Assembly: GCA_035949255.1 (NCBI GenBank)
Contig: DASZIL010000075.1
Span: 1 to 64,000, forward strand
Source of the DNA: GAS188 sp035949255
Lineage (GTDB): Bacteria; Pseudomonadota; Alphaproteobacteria; Rhizobiales; Beijerinckiaceae
Direction of reading: 5' to 3'
Length of the DNA: 64,000 bases
The notes under the pieces are model-generated. The model was given only the letters and a program-made list of their open reading frames with translations. It did not search any database and was not told where the DNA came from. A program made the translations under genes and the position numbers. Numbering within the stretch: the stretch's first letter is position 1; the number at the start of each line of letters is the position of its first letter. This document shows positions 34,158-42,336 of the stretch, one piece after another.

Positions 34158-34203
34158 AGAGCATTTTGCGGTCCGGTGGGAACCGGCGCTGCTAAGAAAA
34201 TGC
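34158..34203. repeat. GCATTTT palindrome, relative of the GCATGAT family
   Basis: GCATTTT (34161-34167) and AAAATGC (34197-34203) are inverted around GCGGTCCGGTGGGAACCGG. The internal CCGGT-GGG-AACCGG resembles the centre of the element at 35762. It lies upstream of argB. Confidence 0.6.
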
Positions 34204-34368
34204 AACGCCGGCATCGGCTCGCTCGCGAAGCGGGAGAGGGCCGCGGCGAGCCGAAGAGGAGGAGCGTGCGAGGTTGGTGGAAGACGAACGCCACGTCACC
34301 CGGCGCGTCTCGCTTCGCTCAACGCGTCAACCTCCCGCGAATCGGGTTTCGAAGCGGGAGAGGTGACC

Positions 34369-35652
34369 TCACTTCTCGATCGCGGCGTAGACCATGTTGC
34401 GCAAGAGGCTGCGGTAACGCAGGCGCTGTTTCGGCGATTGCATCATGAAGACGGCGAACATGTCGTTCTTCGGATCGACCCAGAAATAGGTGCCGCCGGC
34501 GCCGCCCCAATACCAGTCGCCCGTTTCGCCATTCGCCGCCGAGCCGCCGCGCGCCAAGCGCACCGCGACGCCGAGCCCGAAGCCATAACCGGGGCCGGGC
34601 AGGTAATAGGGACCGGGATGGACCTGAGTCCCCAACTGATCCGCGGTCATATAGGCGACGGTCTGCGGGCCGAGATAGCGCTTGCCCTCGAGCGAGCCGC
34701 CGTTGAGCAGCATCTGGAGAAGACGTGCGTAATCGGCCGCCGTCGACACCATGCCGCCGCCGCCCGACTCCCAGGGCCTGACCTCGGTCGGGTCGCTCAT
34801 CGTCAAATCGACGCCCATCACCTTGTCGTCCGGAAAGGGTTGCGCGAGGCGTGATTTGCGCGCGGGCTCGGTCACGTAGAAGCTCGTGTCCGCCATCTGC
34901 AAGGGGTCGAGCAGGTGCTCCTTCTCAAATTGGTAGAGGGATTTGCCGGAGACGACCTCGACGATGCGCCCGAGCACATCGATCGAATAGCTGTAATCCC
35001 AGGTGGTGCCCGGCTGATAGGCGAGAGGCAATTTGGCGAGGCGATCGACGAGCTCGGCATTGGTGAATTTGCCGCTCAAGAGGTCCACACCTTGGTAGGC
35101 CTTTTTCACGAGAGTGTCGCCGAAGAAGCCATAGGTGATGCCGGAGGTGTGGCGCATCAGGTCGAGCACGGTGATCGGCCGGCGCGCCGGGACAAGCTGC
35201 GTCACATTCGTGTCCCCACCAGCCGGGTTGGGCACGGCGACGACGACGTTCATGTTGGCGAATTGCGGCAGGTATTTCGAGATGGGATCGTCGAGCGAGA
35301 TGAGCCCGTCCTCGACCAGCGTCAGCGCCGCCGTCACCGTGATGACCTTGCTCATCGAGTAGATGCGGAAGATCGAATCGGGGGTCATCGGCGCGTTTTC
35401 TTGCGGATCGCGCGCGCCGACCGCCTGGAGATAGGCGATCTTGCCGTGGCGGGCGATGAGCAGCACACCGCCGACGAGGCTCTTTTGGGTCACATCGCTC
35501 TTCAAAACGGCGGTGATCTTGTCGAGGCGCTCGGCCGAGAGCCCGACGTCGCCAGGCGCGACGCGCGGCAGCTCGGCGCAGAACCCGCTCGTCGTGAAGG
35601 CGAGGCCGGCGAGGAGCACCGCCAATCCGGCCCTGAAGCTCATGCTCCGCAT
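34369..35652 (-). CDS. Secreted serine hydrolase, class C beta-lactamase-like
   Basis: The 427-residue protein starts with a signal peptide (AGLAVLLAGLAFTTSGFCAE). It has the SxxK nucleophile motif SMSK at residues 99-102, the second-motif tyrosine in WDYSYSIDVLG (about 218-228; the usual YxN is YSY here), and a late glycine-rich motif (WYWGGAGGTYFWVD) in place of KTG. These features fit the beta-lactamase/esterase EstB-DD-peptidase family acting in the periplasm. The substrate could be an ester or a D-amino-acid peptide; antibiotic resistance should not be assumed. Start ATG 35652, or the ATG three codons on. Confidence 0.88.
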   Translation of the reverse strand: MRSMSFRAGLAVLLAGLAFTTSGFCAELPRVAPGDVGLSAERLDKITAVLKSDVTQKSLVGGVLLIARHGKIAYLQAVGARDPQENAPMTPDSIFRIYSMSKVITVTAALTLVEDGLISLDDPISKYLPQFANMNVVVAVPNPAGGDTNVTQLVPARRPITVLDLMRHTSGITYGFFGDTLVKKAYQGVDLLSGKFTNAELVDRLAKLPLAYQPGTTWDYSYSIDVLGRIVEVVSGKSLYQFEKEHLLDPLQMADTSFYVTEPARKSRLAQPFPDDKVMGVDLTMSDPTEVRPWESGGGGMVSTAADYARLLQMLLNGGSLEGKRYLGPQTVAYMTADQLGTQVHPGPYYLPGPGYGFGLGVAVRLARGGSAANGETGDWYWGGAGGTYFWVDPKNDMFAVFMMQSPKQRLRYRSLLRNMVYAAIEK

Positions 35653-35756
35653 CTCAACACTCCGATTCGGTGGGAAGAAGGTCGGTGGGCAACATTAGCC
35701 CAGACGATAAGGCGGCGTTTGCCGGCTTACAACGTGAGCACTCGATTTCGTGATCG

Positions 35757-35800
35757 CGAAAGCATGATCCGCAAAAGTTGGGACCGGTTGTCGCCTCCGC
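35757..35800. repeat. GCATGAT repeat, partial copy
   Basis: GCATGATCCGCAAAAGTTGG followed by GACCGGTTGTCG is one arm and centre of the palindrome; the returning arm is degraded. It lies between the serine hydrolase and the Lrp-domain gene. Confidence 0.6.
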
Positions 35801-35860
35801 CGCAGGGCCGCGAGAACCGCGTTGCGGGGAATTTGGCGTTTCCGAAGAGCCGTTGCCTCC

Positions 35861-36118
35861 TCAGAAGGCCTTGAAGGTGATCATCGTGCGTGTGTCGAGG
35901 ATTTCGGGGATGGTCTGCACCTTCTGCGCCACGAAATGCCCGATATCGACATCGGGGTCGAGGTGGAACTTGGCGATGATGTCGTAATTGCCCGCGGTCG
36001 AGTAGATTTCGGAGGCGATCTCGGCGTCGGCGAGCGCGCTCGCGACCTCGTAGGTCTTGCCTAGCTTGCATTTGATCTCGACGAAGAAGGTCTGCATTCC
36101 CTTGGGCTTCGCGGGCAT
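35861..36118 (-). CDS. Stand-alone Lrp/AsnC ligand-binding (RAM) domain protein
   Basis: The 85-residue protein is the effector-binding half of Lrp/AsnC regulators without the helix-turn-helix: QTFFVEIKCKLGKTYEVASA, EIASEIYSTAGNYDIIAKFH and IPEILDTRTMITFKAF. Such stand-alone RAM proteins form beta-alpha-beta dimers and higher rings that bind amino acids. The regulated partner is unknown. Start ATG 36118; another ATG lies seven codons on. It is divergent from pgsA, and no DNA-binding domain is encoded next to it. Confidence 0.9.
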   Translation of the reverse strand: MPAKPKGMQTFFVEIKCKLGKTYEVASALADAEIASEIYSTAGNYDIIAKFHLDPDVDIGHFVAQKVQTIPEILDTRTMITFKAF

Positions 36119-36307
36119 GTCGAAAAGCTCTCCTCATGGGCCTCGAGGCTTCAATCTAGCATCGAGGTGCTTGCGCCGCCATCGCCGACGCGACCCATCA
36201 CCGCAGCGACCCGCCATCGCGGCTCGCACGCCCGGGCAGGAAGACCTGAGGCTCGCGCGCCCTGACGCCAGCTCACGGCGTCGTGGGTTGACGCGCGGGC
36301 GAGGGGG

Positions 36308-36958
36308 ATGTTTCAGTCGCTCGCAATGTTGCATTCTCCGACATTGACCACGCGTTCGCGGCGGATTTGGAATCTGCCGAACCTCCTCACCTATGGGCGC
36401 GTGCTCGCCGTTCCGGCCGTCACGGCCTTGTTTTTCTGGCACACCGAGAATTGGATGCGTTGGCTCGCGCTCGCCATTTTCGCCGCGGCCGCCGTCACCG
36501 ATTACTTCGACGGTTACCTCGCGAGAGTCTGGCAGCAGCAATCGACGCTCGGCCGCATGCTCGATCCGATCGCGGACAAGCTGCTCGTGGCGGCGACCCT
36601 ACTCATGCTCGTGCACGCCGAGACCATCCAATCCTGGTCGATCTGGGCCGCGATCGTCATCCTCTGCCGTGAAATCCTGGTCTCGGGCCTACGCGAATTC
36701 CTGGCGGAGCTTCGCGTCAGCGTGCCCGTGACCGCTCTCGCCAAATGGAAGACGACGGTCCAGCTCGTCGCCATCGGCTTCCTGATCGCCGGTCCCGCCG
36801 GGGAAGCCGTGCTCCCCGGCACCGTCACCATCGGCCTTTCGCTGTTGTGGATCGCGGCCGCCCTCACGATCTATACCGGATGGGATTACATGCGCGCCGG
36901 CATGAGGCACGTGATCGACGACGAGAGCGGAGCGGAGAGCGGGGGAAAATCGCCGTGA
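36308..36958 (+). CDS. pgsA: CDP-diacylglycerol-glycerol-3-phosphate 3-phosphatidyltransferase
   Basis: PgsA makes phosphatidylglycerophosphate, the precursor of phosphatidylglycerol and cardiolipin. The 216-residue membrane protein carries NLPNLLTYGRVLAVPAVTAL and the CDP-alcohol phosphotransferase motif beginning TDYFDGYLARVWQQQSTLG and ending RMLDPIADK, with five to six membrane helices. I used ATG 36308, preceded by GCGAGGGGG; ATG 36329 is an alternative. The stop overlaps the moaD start by four bases (GTGA), so the two are coupled. Confidence 0.95.
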   Translation: MFQSLAMLHSPTLTTRSRRIWNLPNLLTYGRVLAVPAVTALFFWHTENWMRWLALAIFAAAAVTDYFDGYLARVWQQQSTLGRMLDPIADKLLVAATLLMLVHAETIQSWSIWAAIVILCREILVSGLREFLAELRVSVPVTALAKWKTTVQLVAIGFLIAGPAGEAVLPGTVTIGLSLLWIAAALTIYTGWDYMRAGMRHVIDDESGAESGGKSP

Positions 36959-37206
36959 AGCTCTCCTATTTCGCCTGGGTCCGCGAAAGAATCGGCAAGG
37001 CCGAGGAAGAGATCGAGCTGCCGCCCGATGTCGCGACGATCAAGGATCTTCTCGTCTGGCTGAAGGGGCGAGGCGAGGAATATGCGCATGCCTTCGAGCA
37101 GGCAGAAGTGGTGCGCGCCGCCATCGATCGGCGCCATGTCCGGCCCGACGCCTCGATCGCCGGCGCGCGCGAAATCGCCTTCTTCCCTCCGATGACGGGA
37201 GGATGA
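36955..37206 (+). CDS. moaD: Molybdopterin synthase sulfur-carrier subunit
   Basis: MoaD is the ubiquitin-like sulfur carrier that, as a C-terminal thiocarboxylate, donates sulfur to precursor Z. The 83-residue product begins with GTG (MKLSYFAWVRERIGKAEEEI), has DLLVWLKGRGEEYAHAF and ends in the required Gly-Gly (FFPPMTGG). It overlaps pgsA by four bases and moeB by four bases. The catalytic subunit MoaE, which usually follows moaD in Rhizobiales, is not in the window. Confidence 0.93.
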   Translation: MKLSYFAWVRERIGKAEEEIELPPDVATIKDLLVWLKGRGEEYAHAFEQAEVVRAAIDRRHVRPDASIAGAREIAFFPPMTGG

Positions 37207-38006
37207 CGCTCTCCCCTCCCGAGATCGAGCGCTACGCCCGCCACCTCGTGCTGCGCGAGATCGGCGGTCCGGGCCAGGCGAGGCTCAAGGCAGCGCGCGT
37301 GCTCATCGTCGGCGCGGGTGGGCTCGGCTCCCCATTGCTGCAATATCTCGCCGCGGCCGGCGTCGGTGCGATCGGCCTCATCGATGACGATGTCGTCTCG
37401 CTTTCCAACCTGCAACGCCAGGTGATCCACGGAACCGGGGACATCGGGGAGCCCAAGACGACGAGCGTGGCGCGGGCGCTCGCGCGCCTCAACCCGCACG
37501 TGCGCTTCGAGCCGCATGCAACGAGGCTGATGGGGGCGAATGCGCGCGAGCTCGTCAGAAGCTACGACATCATCGCCGACGGCTCGGACAACTTCGACAC
37601 GCGCTACGCCGTTTCCGACGCCTGCTTTTACGAGAAGAGGCCGCTCGTCACGGCGGCGCTCGGCGTCTTCGACGGCTCGCTGACCACGATCCGCGCCCAT
37701 GAACGCCGGCCCGACGGCACAAGGAACCCGACCTACCGATGCCTGTTTCCGGTGCCGCCTCCGCCGGGCACGGTGCCGGCCTGCGCCGAGGCCGGGGTGC
37801 TCGGCGCGCTCGCGGGCGTCCTGGGCTCACTCATGGCGATCGAGGTGGTCCGAGAGATCGTCGGCTTCGGCGAAGGGTTGGTGGGGCGGCTCTTGATGAT
37901 CGACGCGCGCTCGATGCGGTTCGAGACGCTCACTTACGATTGGGATGAGCACAACCCGTTGAACGGAGTGAATGGCGAAGAGTGGGGAGTGAGGAGTGAA
38001 AAGTGA
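37203..38006 (+). CDS. moeB: HesA/MoeB/ThiF-family adenylyltransferase
   Basis: The 267-residue protein is an E1-like enzyme that adenylates the Gly-Gly tail of a sulfur carrier. It has RYARHLVLREIGGPGQARL, the nucleotide motif VLIVGAGGLGSPLLQYLAAA, SNLQRQVIHGTGDIG, DNFDTRYAVSDAC and PACAEAGVLGALAGVLGS. Its position directly after moaD, with an ATGA overlap, argues for MoeB. Oddly, the zinc site is incomplete: the first CxxC reads TYRC, and I see no second CxxC near the C-terminus. The last residues (NGEEWGVRSEK) are encoded by a heptad repeat element. Confidence 0.88.
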   Translation: MTLSPPEIERYARHLVLREIGGPGQARLKAARVLIVGAGGLGSPLLQYLAAAGVGAIGLIDDDVVSLSNLQRQVIHGTGDIGEPKTTSVARALARLNPHVRFEPHATRLMGANARELVRSYDIIADGSDNFDTRYAVSDACFYEKRPLVTAALGVFDGSLTTIRAHERRPDGTRNPTYRCLFPVPPPPGTVPACAEAGVLGALAGVLGSLMAIEVVREIVGFGEGLVGRLLMIDARSMRFETLTYDWDEHNPLNGVNGEEWGVRSEK

Positions 38007-38056
38007 GGAGTGGGATAAGCCGCGCCGCGTTCACTCTTCGCTTTTCACTCTTCACA
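37975..38056. repeat. Heptad inverted-repeat element, copy 3
   Basis: AGAGTGGGGAGTGAGGAGTG then AAAAGTGAGGAGTG (37979-38012) pairs in style with TTCACTCTTCGCTTTTCACT then CTTCAC (38030-38055). The moeB stop codon lies within the left arm. Confidence 0.75.
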
Positions 38057-38060
38057 AACA

Positions 38061-38093
38061 AAAACCCCTCCGAGCGTAGCGCGGAGGGGTTTT
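38061..38093. terminator. Bidirectional Rho-independent terminator
   Basis: AAACCCCTCCG and CGGAGGGGTTT form a perfect 11-base stem around AGCGTAGCG, with A-run and T-run on the two sides. It can serve moeB on the plus strand and the Bax-inhibitor gene on the minus strand. Confidence 0.9.
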
Positions 38094-38114
38094 GACGAAG
38101 TGAACCGACGAGGC

Positions 38115-38861
38115 TCAGTTGTTCCGGTTGCCCATGATCGAGAGCAGGAATTGGAAGAGGTTGATGAAATTCAGATAGAGGGTCAGCGCGCCCATCAACG
38201 AGTATTTGGCCATCAACGTGCCGTCATGGGCGACTTGGTCGTAACTGTCCTTTAGCCGCTGCGTGTCCCAGGCCGTGAGGCCCGCGAAGATCACGACGCC
38301 GATGATGTTGAGCGCGAATTGGAAGGCGCTCGACTGCACGAAGAGGTTGATGAGCATCGCGACGATCAAGCCGATGAGGCCCATCGCCATGAAGGCGCCC
38401 ATCGCGGAGAGGCTCTTGCGGGTGGTGTAGCCGTAAAGGCTCAAGCCGCCGAAGGCGGCCGCGGTCACGAAGAAGACCTGGATGATCGAGCCGACCTTGA
38501 ACACCAGGAACCAGGTCGAGAGGGAAAGCCCCATCACGGCCGCGAAGGCCCAGAAGGTGAAGAGCAGGGATTGATAGCTTACCCGATCGAAACGGAAGCT
38601 CATGAACATCACGAAGCCCAAGGGGGCCAGCATGATGATCCAGCGAAGCGGGCTGCCATAGAGAGCCAGGCGTACGCCCGGATTTGACGCCGCGAGCATA
38701 TAGGCGCCGACCGCGACGAATGCGGAAATCGCGAGGCCGAGCGTCATGTGATTGTAGATGCCGAGCATATAGGCCCGCAAACCGGCATCGTATTGAGCGG
38801 TGCCGACCCGCGAAACGCCTGCGCTCATCGGGGAGCGCGCGTTGCCATCGAAGAACGACAT
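38115..38861 (-). CDS. Bax inhibitor-1/YccA (YbhL-like) membrane protein
   Basis: The 248-residue protein has seven predicted membrane helices and the family pattern: YNHMTLGLAISAFVAVGAYM, FVMFMSFRFDRVSYQSLLFT, AFGGLSLYGYTTRKSLSAMG, and IIGVVIFAGLTAWDTQRLKD. The last carries the conserved aspartates of the TMBIM fold, which act in proton-sensitive calcium leak in the studied homologue. Start ATG 38861 has AAGAGG upstream. It is downstream of gyrB on the same strand. Bacterial function is not established. Confidence 0.93.
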   Translation of the reverse strand: MSFFDGNARSPMSAGVSRVGTAQYDAGLRAYMLGIYNHMTLGLAISAFVAVGAYMLAASNPGVRLALYGSPLRWIIMLAPLGFVMFMSFRFDRVSYQSLLFTFWAFAAVMGLSLSTWFLVFKVGSIIQVFFVTAAAFGGLSLYGYTTRKSLSAMGAFMAMGLIGLIVAMLINLFVQSSAFQFALNIIGVVIFAGLTAWDTQRLKDSYDQVAHDGTLMAKYSLMGALTLYLNFINLFQFLLSIMGNRNN

Positions 38862-38965
38862 GGGAAACCTCTTTTCTACCAAGGCCCGCGCAGCATCACG
38901 CGCAGGCAAGCGTAATATGGCCGCATAGCGCCCGATCCGCAAGGGCGGCAGGAGCGGGCGGTAGG
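38862..38965 (-). ncRNA. Possible ybhL leader RNA
   Basis: A conserved leader called the ybhL motif is known upstream of YbhL-family genes in Rhizobiales. The region before this homologue contains GC-rich segments capable of pairing, such as CCTGCGCGTGATGCTGCGCGG. I cannot confirm the motif by eye; this is a context-based suggestion. Confidence 0.25.
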
Positions 38966-39059
38966 GGAAGCAACCAAGGCACGGAGCGGACGCGCCAGGG
39001 GCCCGCGGCGTTCATAGGTCTTTTGGCCCTGGCGGAAAACAAGGGCCCCAGAGAAAGGC

Positions 39060-41537
39060 TCAAACGTCGAGGTTTGCGACGTCGAGCGCGTTTTCCTGGA
39101 TGAACTCGCGCCGGGGCTCGACGACGTCGCCCATCAACTTGACGAAGATGTCGGTGGCCTCATCGACTTCCTTAATGCGCACCTGGAGAAGGGAGCGCAC
39201 ATTGCGGTCGAGTGTCGTCTCCCAGAGCTGCTCGGGGTTCATTTCGCCCAGGCCCTTATAGCGCTGGATCTGCACGCCCTTGCGGCCGAAATCGGTGATC
39301 GCGTCGAAAAGGGCGGTCGGACCCGCGATCAGCATCTCTTCCCCCTTGCGGGTCAAGAGGGCGGGTCGCTCGTAGGTCTCCCCAAGCCCGGCCGAATGTT
39401 CGTGCAGGCGGCGCGCCTCGCTCGAGCCGAGAAGCGCTGCGTCGAGCATCGCGGCTTGCTTTACGCCCCGCAAGGTGCGCTCGAAGATGAAAGCACCCCT
39501 TTCGACCCGGCCTGTCCAGCCACGCTCGATGTCCTCGGCGATGGCGTCGAGGCGGCGCGCGACTTCCGCCGCGACCGCGGCGCCGCGCCCATCCCCGAGC
39601 GGAAGCTCGGGATCGAGCGCGCCCGCGATCGCCGCCTGCTCGACCGCGGCACGATAATAGCGTGAATGCAGCGCCGCGAGCGTCTGACGCACGAGGCGCG
39701 CCTCATCGATCGTCCGCCGCAGATCGGCGCCGACGCGCTCCTCCCCGCTCGCGAGCCGCAAAACCGCGTTCTCGCTGCCGCCCTCGATCAGGTAATCCTC
39801 GAAGGCGCGCTCATCCTTGAGGTAGATCTCGGACTTACCACGAAGCGCCTTGTAGAGCGGCGGCTGGGCAATGAAGAGATGGCCGCGATCGATGATCTCC
39901 TGCATGTGGCGGAAAAAGAAGGTGAGAAGCAGGGTGCGGATATGGCTGCCGTCGACATCGGCATCGGTCATGATGATGATCTTGTGGTAGCGCAGCTTGT
40001 CGGCATTGAAGTCCTCGCTGCCCGTATCACGGCCGATGCCCGTGCCGAGCGCTGTGATCAGCGTGCCGATCTCCTGCGAGGAGAGCATCTTGTCGAGGCG
40101 GGCGCGCTCGACATTGAGGATCTTGCCGCGCAGCGGCAGCACCGCTTGGTATTCCCGCGCACGCCCCTGCTTCGCCGATCCTCCGGCTGAATCGCCCTCG
40201 ACGAGGAACAGCTCGGATTTTGCTGGATCGCGCTCCTGGCATTCGGCGAGCTTGCCGGGCAGGCCCGCGATGTCGAGCGCATCCTTGCGGCGGGTGAGCT
40301 CGCGCGCCTTGCGCGCGGCCTCGCGCGCGGCGGCTGCCTCGACCACCTTGCCGACGATCTTGCGCGCCTCCGCGGGGTTTTCCTCGAACCACACGCCGAG
40401 AGCCTCGCCGACGAGGTTCTCGACCACCGGGCGAACTTCCGAGGAGACGAGCTTGTCCTTCGTCTGCGAGGAGAATTTCGGGTCCGGCACCTTTACTGAA
40501 AGCACGGCCGCGAGGCCCTCGCGGCAATCATCGCCGGTCAGCGTCACCTTCTCCTTCTTGGCGATACTCGAGCTCTCGGCATAGCCCGTGACCTGACGCG
40601 TGAGCGCGGCGCGAAAGCCGGCGAGATGCGTTCCGCCATCCCGTTGCGGGATGTTGTTGGTGAAGCAAAGCACATTCTCGTGGTAGGAATTGTTCCATTC
40701 GAGGGCGGCTTCGACGGTGATGCCGTCTTTCTCGGTCCGAATGACGATGGGCTTTTCCGTGAGGGCGACATTGGCGCGATCGAGATAGGTCACGAAGGCC
40801 TCGACCCCGCCCTTGTAGACGAGCTCCTGGCGCTTGATCTCCGCATGGCGCTGGTCGGTGAGCACGATGCGCACGCCCGAATTGAGGAAGGCAAGCTCGC
40901 GCAGGCGATGCTCGAGGGTGGTGTAGTCGAACTCCACCATGCTGAAAGTCTGCGTCGAGGGCGTGAAGGTGACTTCCGTGCCGCGCCTTCCCTTGGCGTC
41001 GCCGACGACGACGAGCGCGGAGACCGGATCGCCATGGCGAAACTCCATGGCGTGCTCCTTGCCGTCGCGCCAAATGCGCAGCTTCAGCAAAGAGGAGAGC
41101 GCGTTGACGACCGAGACGCCGACGCCGTGCAACCCGCCGGAAACCTTGTAAATGTCCTGATTGAACTTACCGCCGGCGTGCAGCTGGGTCATGATGACCT
41201 CGGCGGCGGAGACGCCTTCCTCGGGATGGATTCCGGTCGGGATGCCGCGGCCATTGTCGGTGACCGTGCAGGAACCGTCCGCGTTGAGCGTGACAGTCAC
41301 TTCCGTCGCGTGGCCGGCGAGCGCCTCGTCGATCGCGTTGTCGACGACCTCATAGACCATGTGATGGAGGCCGGAACCGTCATCCGTGTCCCCGATATAC
41401 ATGCCGGGGCGCTTGCGAACCGCATCCAAGCCCCTGAGAACTTTGATGGATTCGGCGTCGTACTCAATCCCGGGAAGAGGCGCGTTGCCCGGGTCGCGAA
41501 GAGGCTCGGCAGGCGAAGAAGGCGTGTCGTCCATCAT
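39060..41537 (-). CDS. gyrB: DNA gyrase subunit B
   Basis: GyrB is the ATPase subunit of DNA gyrase. The 825-residue product has the GHKL site GSGLHHMVYEVVDNAIDEAL, GLHGVGVSVVNALS, the TOPRIM motifs VEGDSAGGSAKQGR and TDADVDGSHIRTLLLTFFFR, and the C-terminal QIQRYKGLGEMNPEQLWETT. Relative to a standard 800-residue GyrB there is an Ala/Glu-rich stretch around LRRTIDEARLVRQTLAALHS, as is common in Rhizobiales. ATG 41537 or the next codon ATG 41534 starts it. recF is not adjacent; the Bax-inhibitor gene follows. Confidence 0.98.
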   Translation of the reverse strand: MMDDTPSSPAEPLRDPGNAPLPGIEYDAESIKVLRGLDAVRKRPGMYIGDTDDGSGLHHMVYEVVDNAIDEALAGHATEVTVTLNADGSCTVTDNGRGIPTGIHPEEGVSAAEVIMTQLHAGGKFNQDIYKVSGGLHGVGVSVVNALSSLLKLRIWRDGKEHAMEFRHGDPVSALVVVGDAKGRRGTEVTFTPSTQTFSMVEFDYTTLEHRLRELAFLNSGVRIVLTDQRHAEIKRQELVYKGGVEAFVTYLDRANVALTEKPIVIRTEKDGITVEAALEWNNSYHENVLCFTNNIPQRDGGTHLAGFRAALTRQVTGYAESSSIAKKEKVTLTGDDCREGLAAVLSVKVPDPKFSSQTKDKLVSSEVRPVVENLVGEALGVWFEENPAEARKIVGKVVEAAAAREAARKARELTRRKDALDIAGLPGKLAECQERDPAKSELFLVEGDSAGGSAKQGRAREYQAVLPLRGKILNVERARLDKMLSSQEIGTLITALGTGIGRDTGSEDFNADKLRYHKIIIMTDADVDGSHIRTLLLTFFFRHMQEIIDRGHLFIAQPPLYKALRGKSEIYLKDERAFEDYLIEGGSENAVLRLASGEERVGADLRRTIDEARLVRQTLAALHSRYYRAAVEQAAIAGALDPELPLGDGRGAAVAAEVARRLDAIAEDIERGWTGRVERGAFIFERTLRGVKQAAMLDAALLGSSEARRLHEHSAGLGETYERPALLTRKGEEMLIAGPTALFDAITDFGRKGVQIQRYKGLGEMNPEQLWETTLDRNVRSLLQVRIKEVDEATDIFVKLMGDVVEPRREFIQENALDVANLDV

Positions 41538-41726
41538 GTTTCCGGAGAATGACAGGGGTGCTGAAGGCCCGCGATGATTCGCGGATGAGAACTTAGCCTA
41601 AATATAGTGATTCCGAACGGCTTTTTGGAGGCCGAGCAAGCGATTTTCCGCGCGAATAAGGGCAGGCTTTCCACGCCCCAACCCCTCGGGTCGGAAATCC
41701 GATCCCGCCGGGGCGAGCAGTCACGC

Positions 41727-41770
41727 CTGAAAAAAACACGCCCGCCCGTCGCGCGGCCGCGGCGGGCCTT
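41727..41770 (-). terminator. Rho-independent terminator of the SPW gene
   Basis: On the minus strand GCCCGCC pairs with GGGCGGGC across a GC-rich loop and is followed by GTGTTTTTTT. It lies about 30 bases after the SPW stop. Confidence 0.75.
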
Positions 41771-41798
41771 TAATGTCTACGCTCGACGACTTTCGGCC

Positions 41799-42158
41799 TC
41801 AGGCCGCGTGCGGCGTGCGGCGATAATCCCAGACCGACCAGAACGACACGATGGCCGTGATTACGCCCAGGACCACATGCGTCCAAAGCGCGTGCGTGTG
41901 CGTGGCGAACGAAAGGACGAAGGGCGCGATGATCAACCAGACACCGAGCAGCCCACCTATCCATTCTTCCCATTCGGCAAAGGCCGAAATCTCCGCGAGC
42001 GCCAGGATGGCGAGGACGACGCCCATGATCCAGGCGTTCCACGCGGGCACTATCTCGCCCTTGAAATCGAGGACCCAAGGAGAGATGAACAAGAGCACGG
42101 CCAGGATCAGGTTGATCCAGTCCTTCACTTTGTTGCTTTCTCTGTAAGCGGTCGACAT
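41799..42158 (-). CDS. SPW-repeat membrane protein
   Basis: The 119-residue protein has two copies of the SPW-type unit: WINLILAVLLFISPWVLDF and the later GVWLIIAPFVLSFATHTHA. There are four membrane helices in all, and the tail is VSFWSVWDYRRTP. The family is of unknown function, often found near stress genes. ATG 42158 is supported by GGAGGTGG upstream. A perfect hairpin lies in the 5' leader and a strong terminator follows, so it is probably monocistronic. Confidence 0.88.
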   Translation of the reverse strand: MSTAYRESNKVKDWINLILAVLLFISPWVLDFKGEIVPAWNAWIMGVVLAILALAEISAFAEWEEWIGGLLGVWLIIAPFVLSFATHTHALWTHVVLGVITAIVSFWSVWDYRRTPHAA

Positions 42159-42195
42159 GACCACCTCCATGAATGAAGATCGTCTTGTACATGAC

Positions 42196-42212
42196 CCGGG
42201 CAATTAGCCCGG
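42196..42212 (-). promoter_or_regulatory. Perfect hairpin in the SPW gene leader
   Basis: CCGGGC-AATTA-GCCCGG is a perfect six-base stem 38 bases upstream of the SPW ATG. It could affect mRNA stability or translation; no known motif is recognised. Confidence 0.4.
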
Positions 42213-42336
42213 TACTACTTTAAAGCTAGGATTCTTCTCGATATATTCAAGGTAACGAGGCTAACGAGCGCCTGGGACATTAGGCCATGGCCGTTCAGCC
42301 TCATTCGCGCTGTCAGGGGGCGAAAAGGCGGGCGCG

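Noticed and set aside
34369..35652. Class C beta-lactamase conferring resistance
   Set aside because: The tyrosine motif and KTG are altered and the family is dominated by esterases and peptidases.
40626..41552. Long plus-strand open frame opposite gyrB
   Set aside because: gyrB motifs are complete on the minus strand; the antisense product matches nothing.
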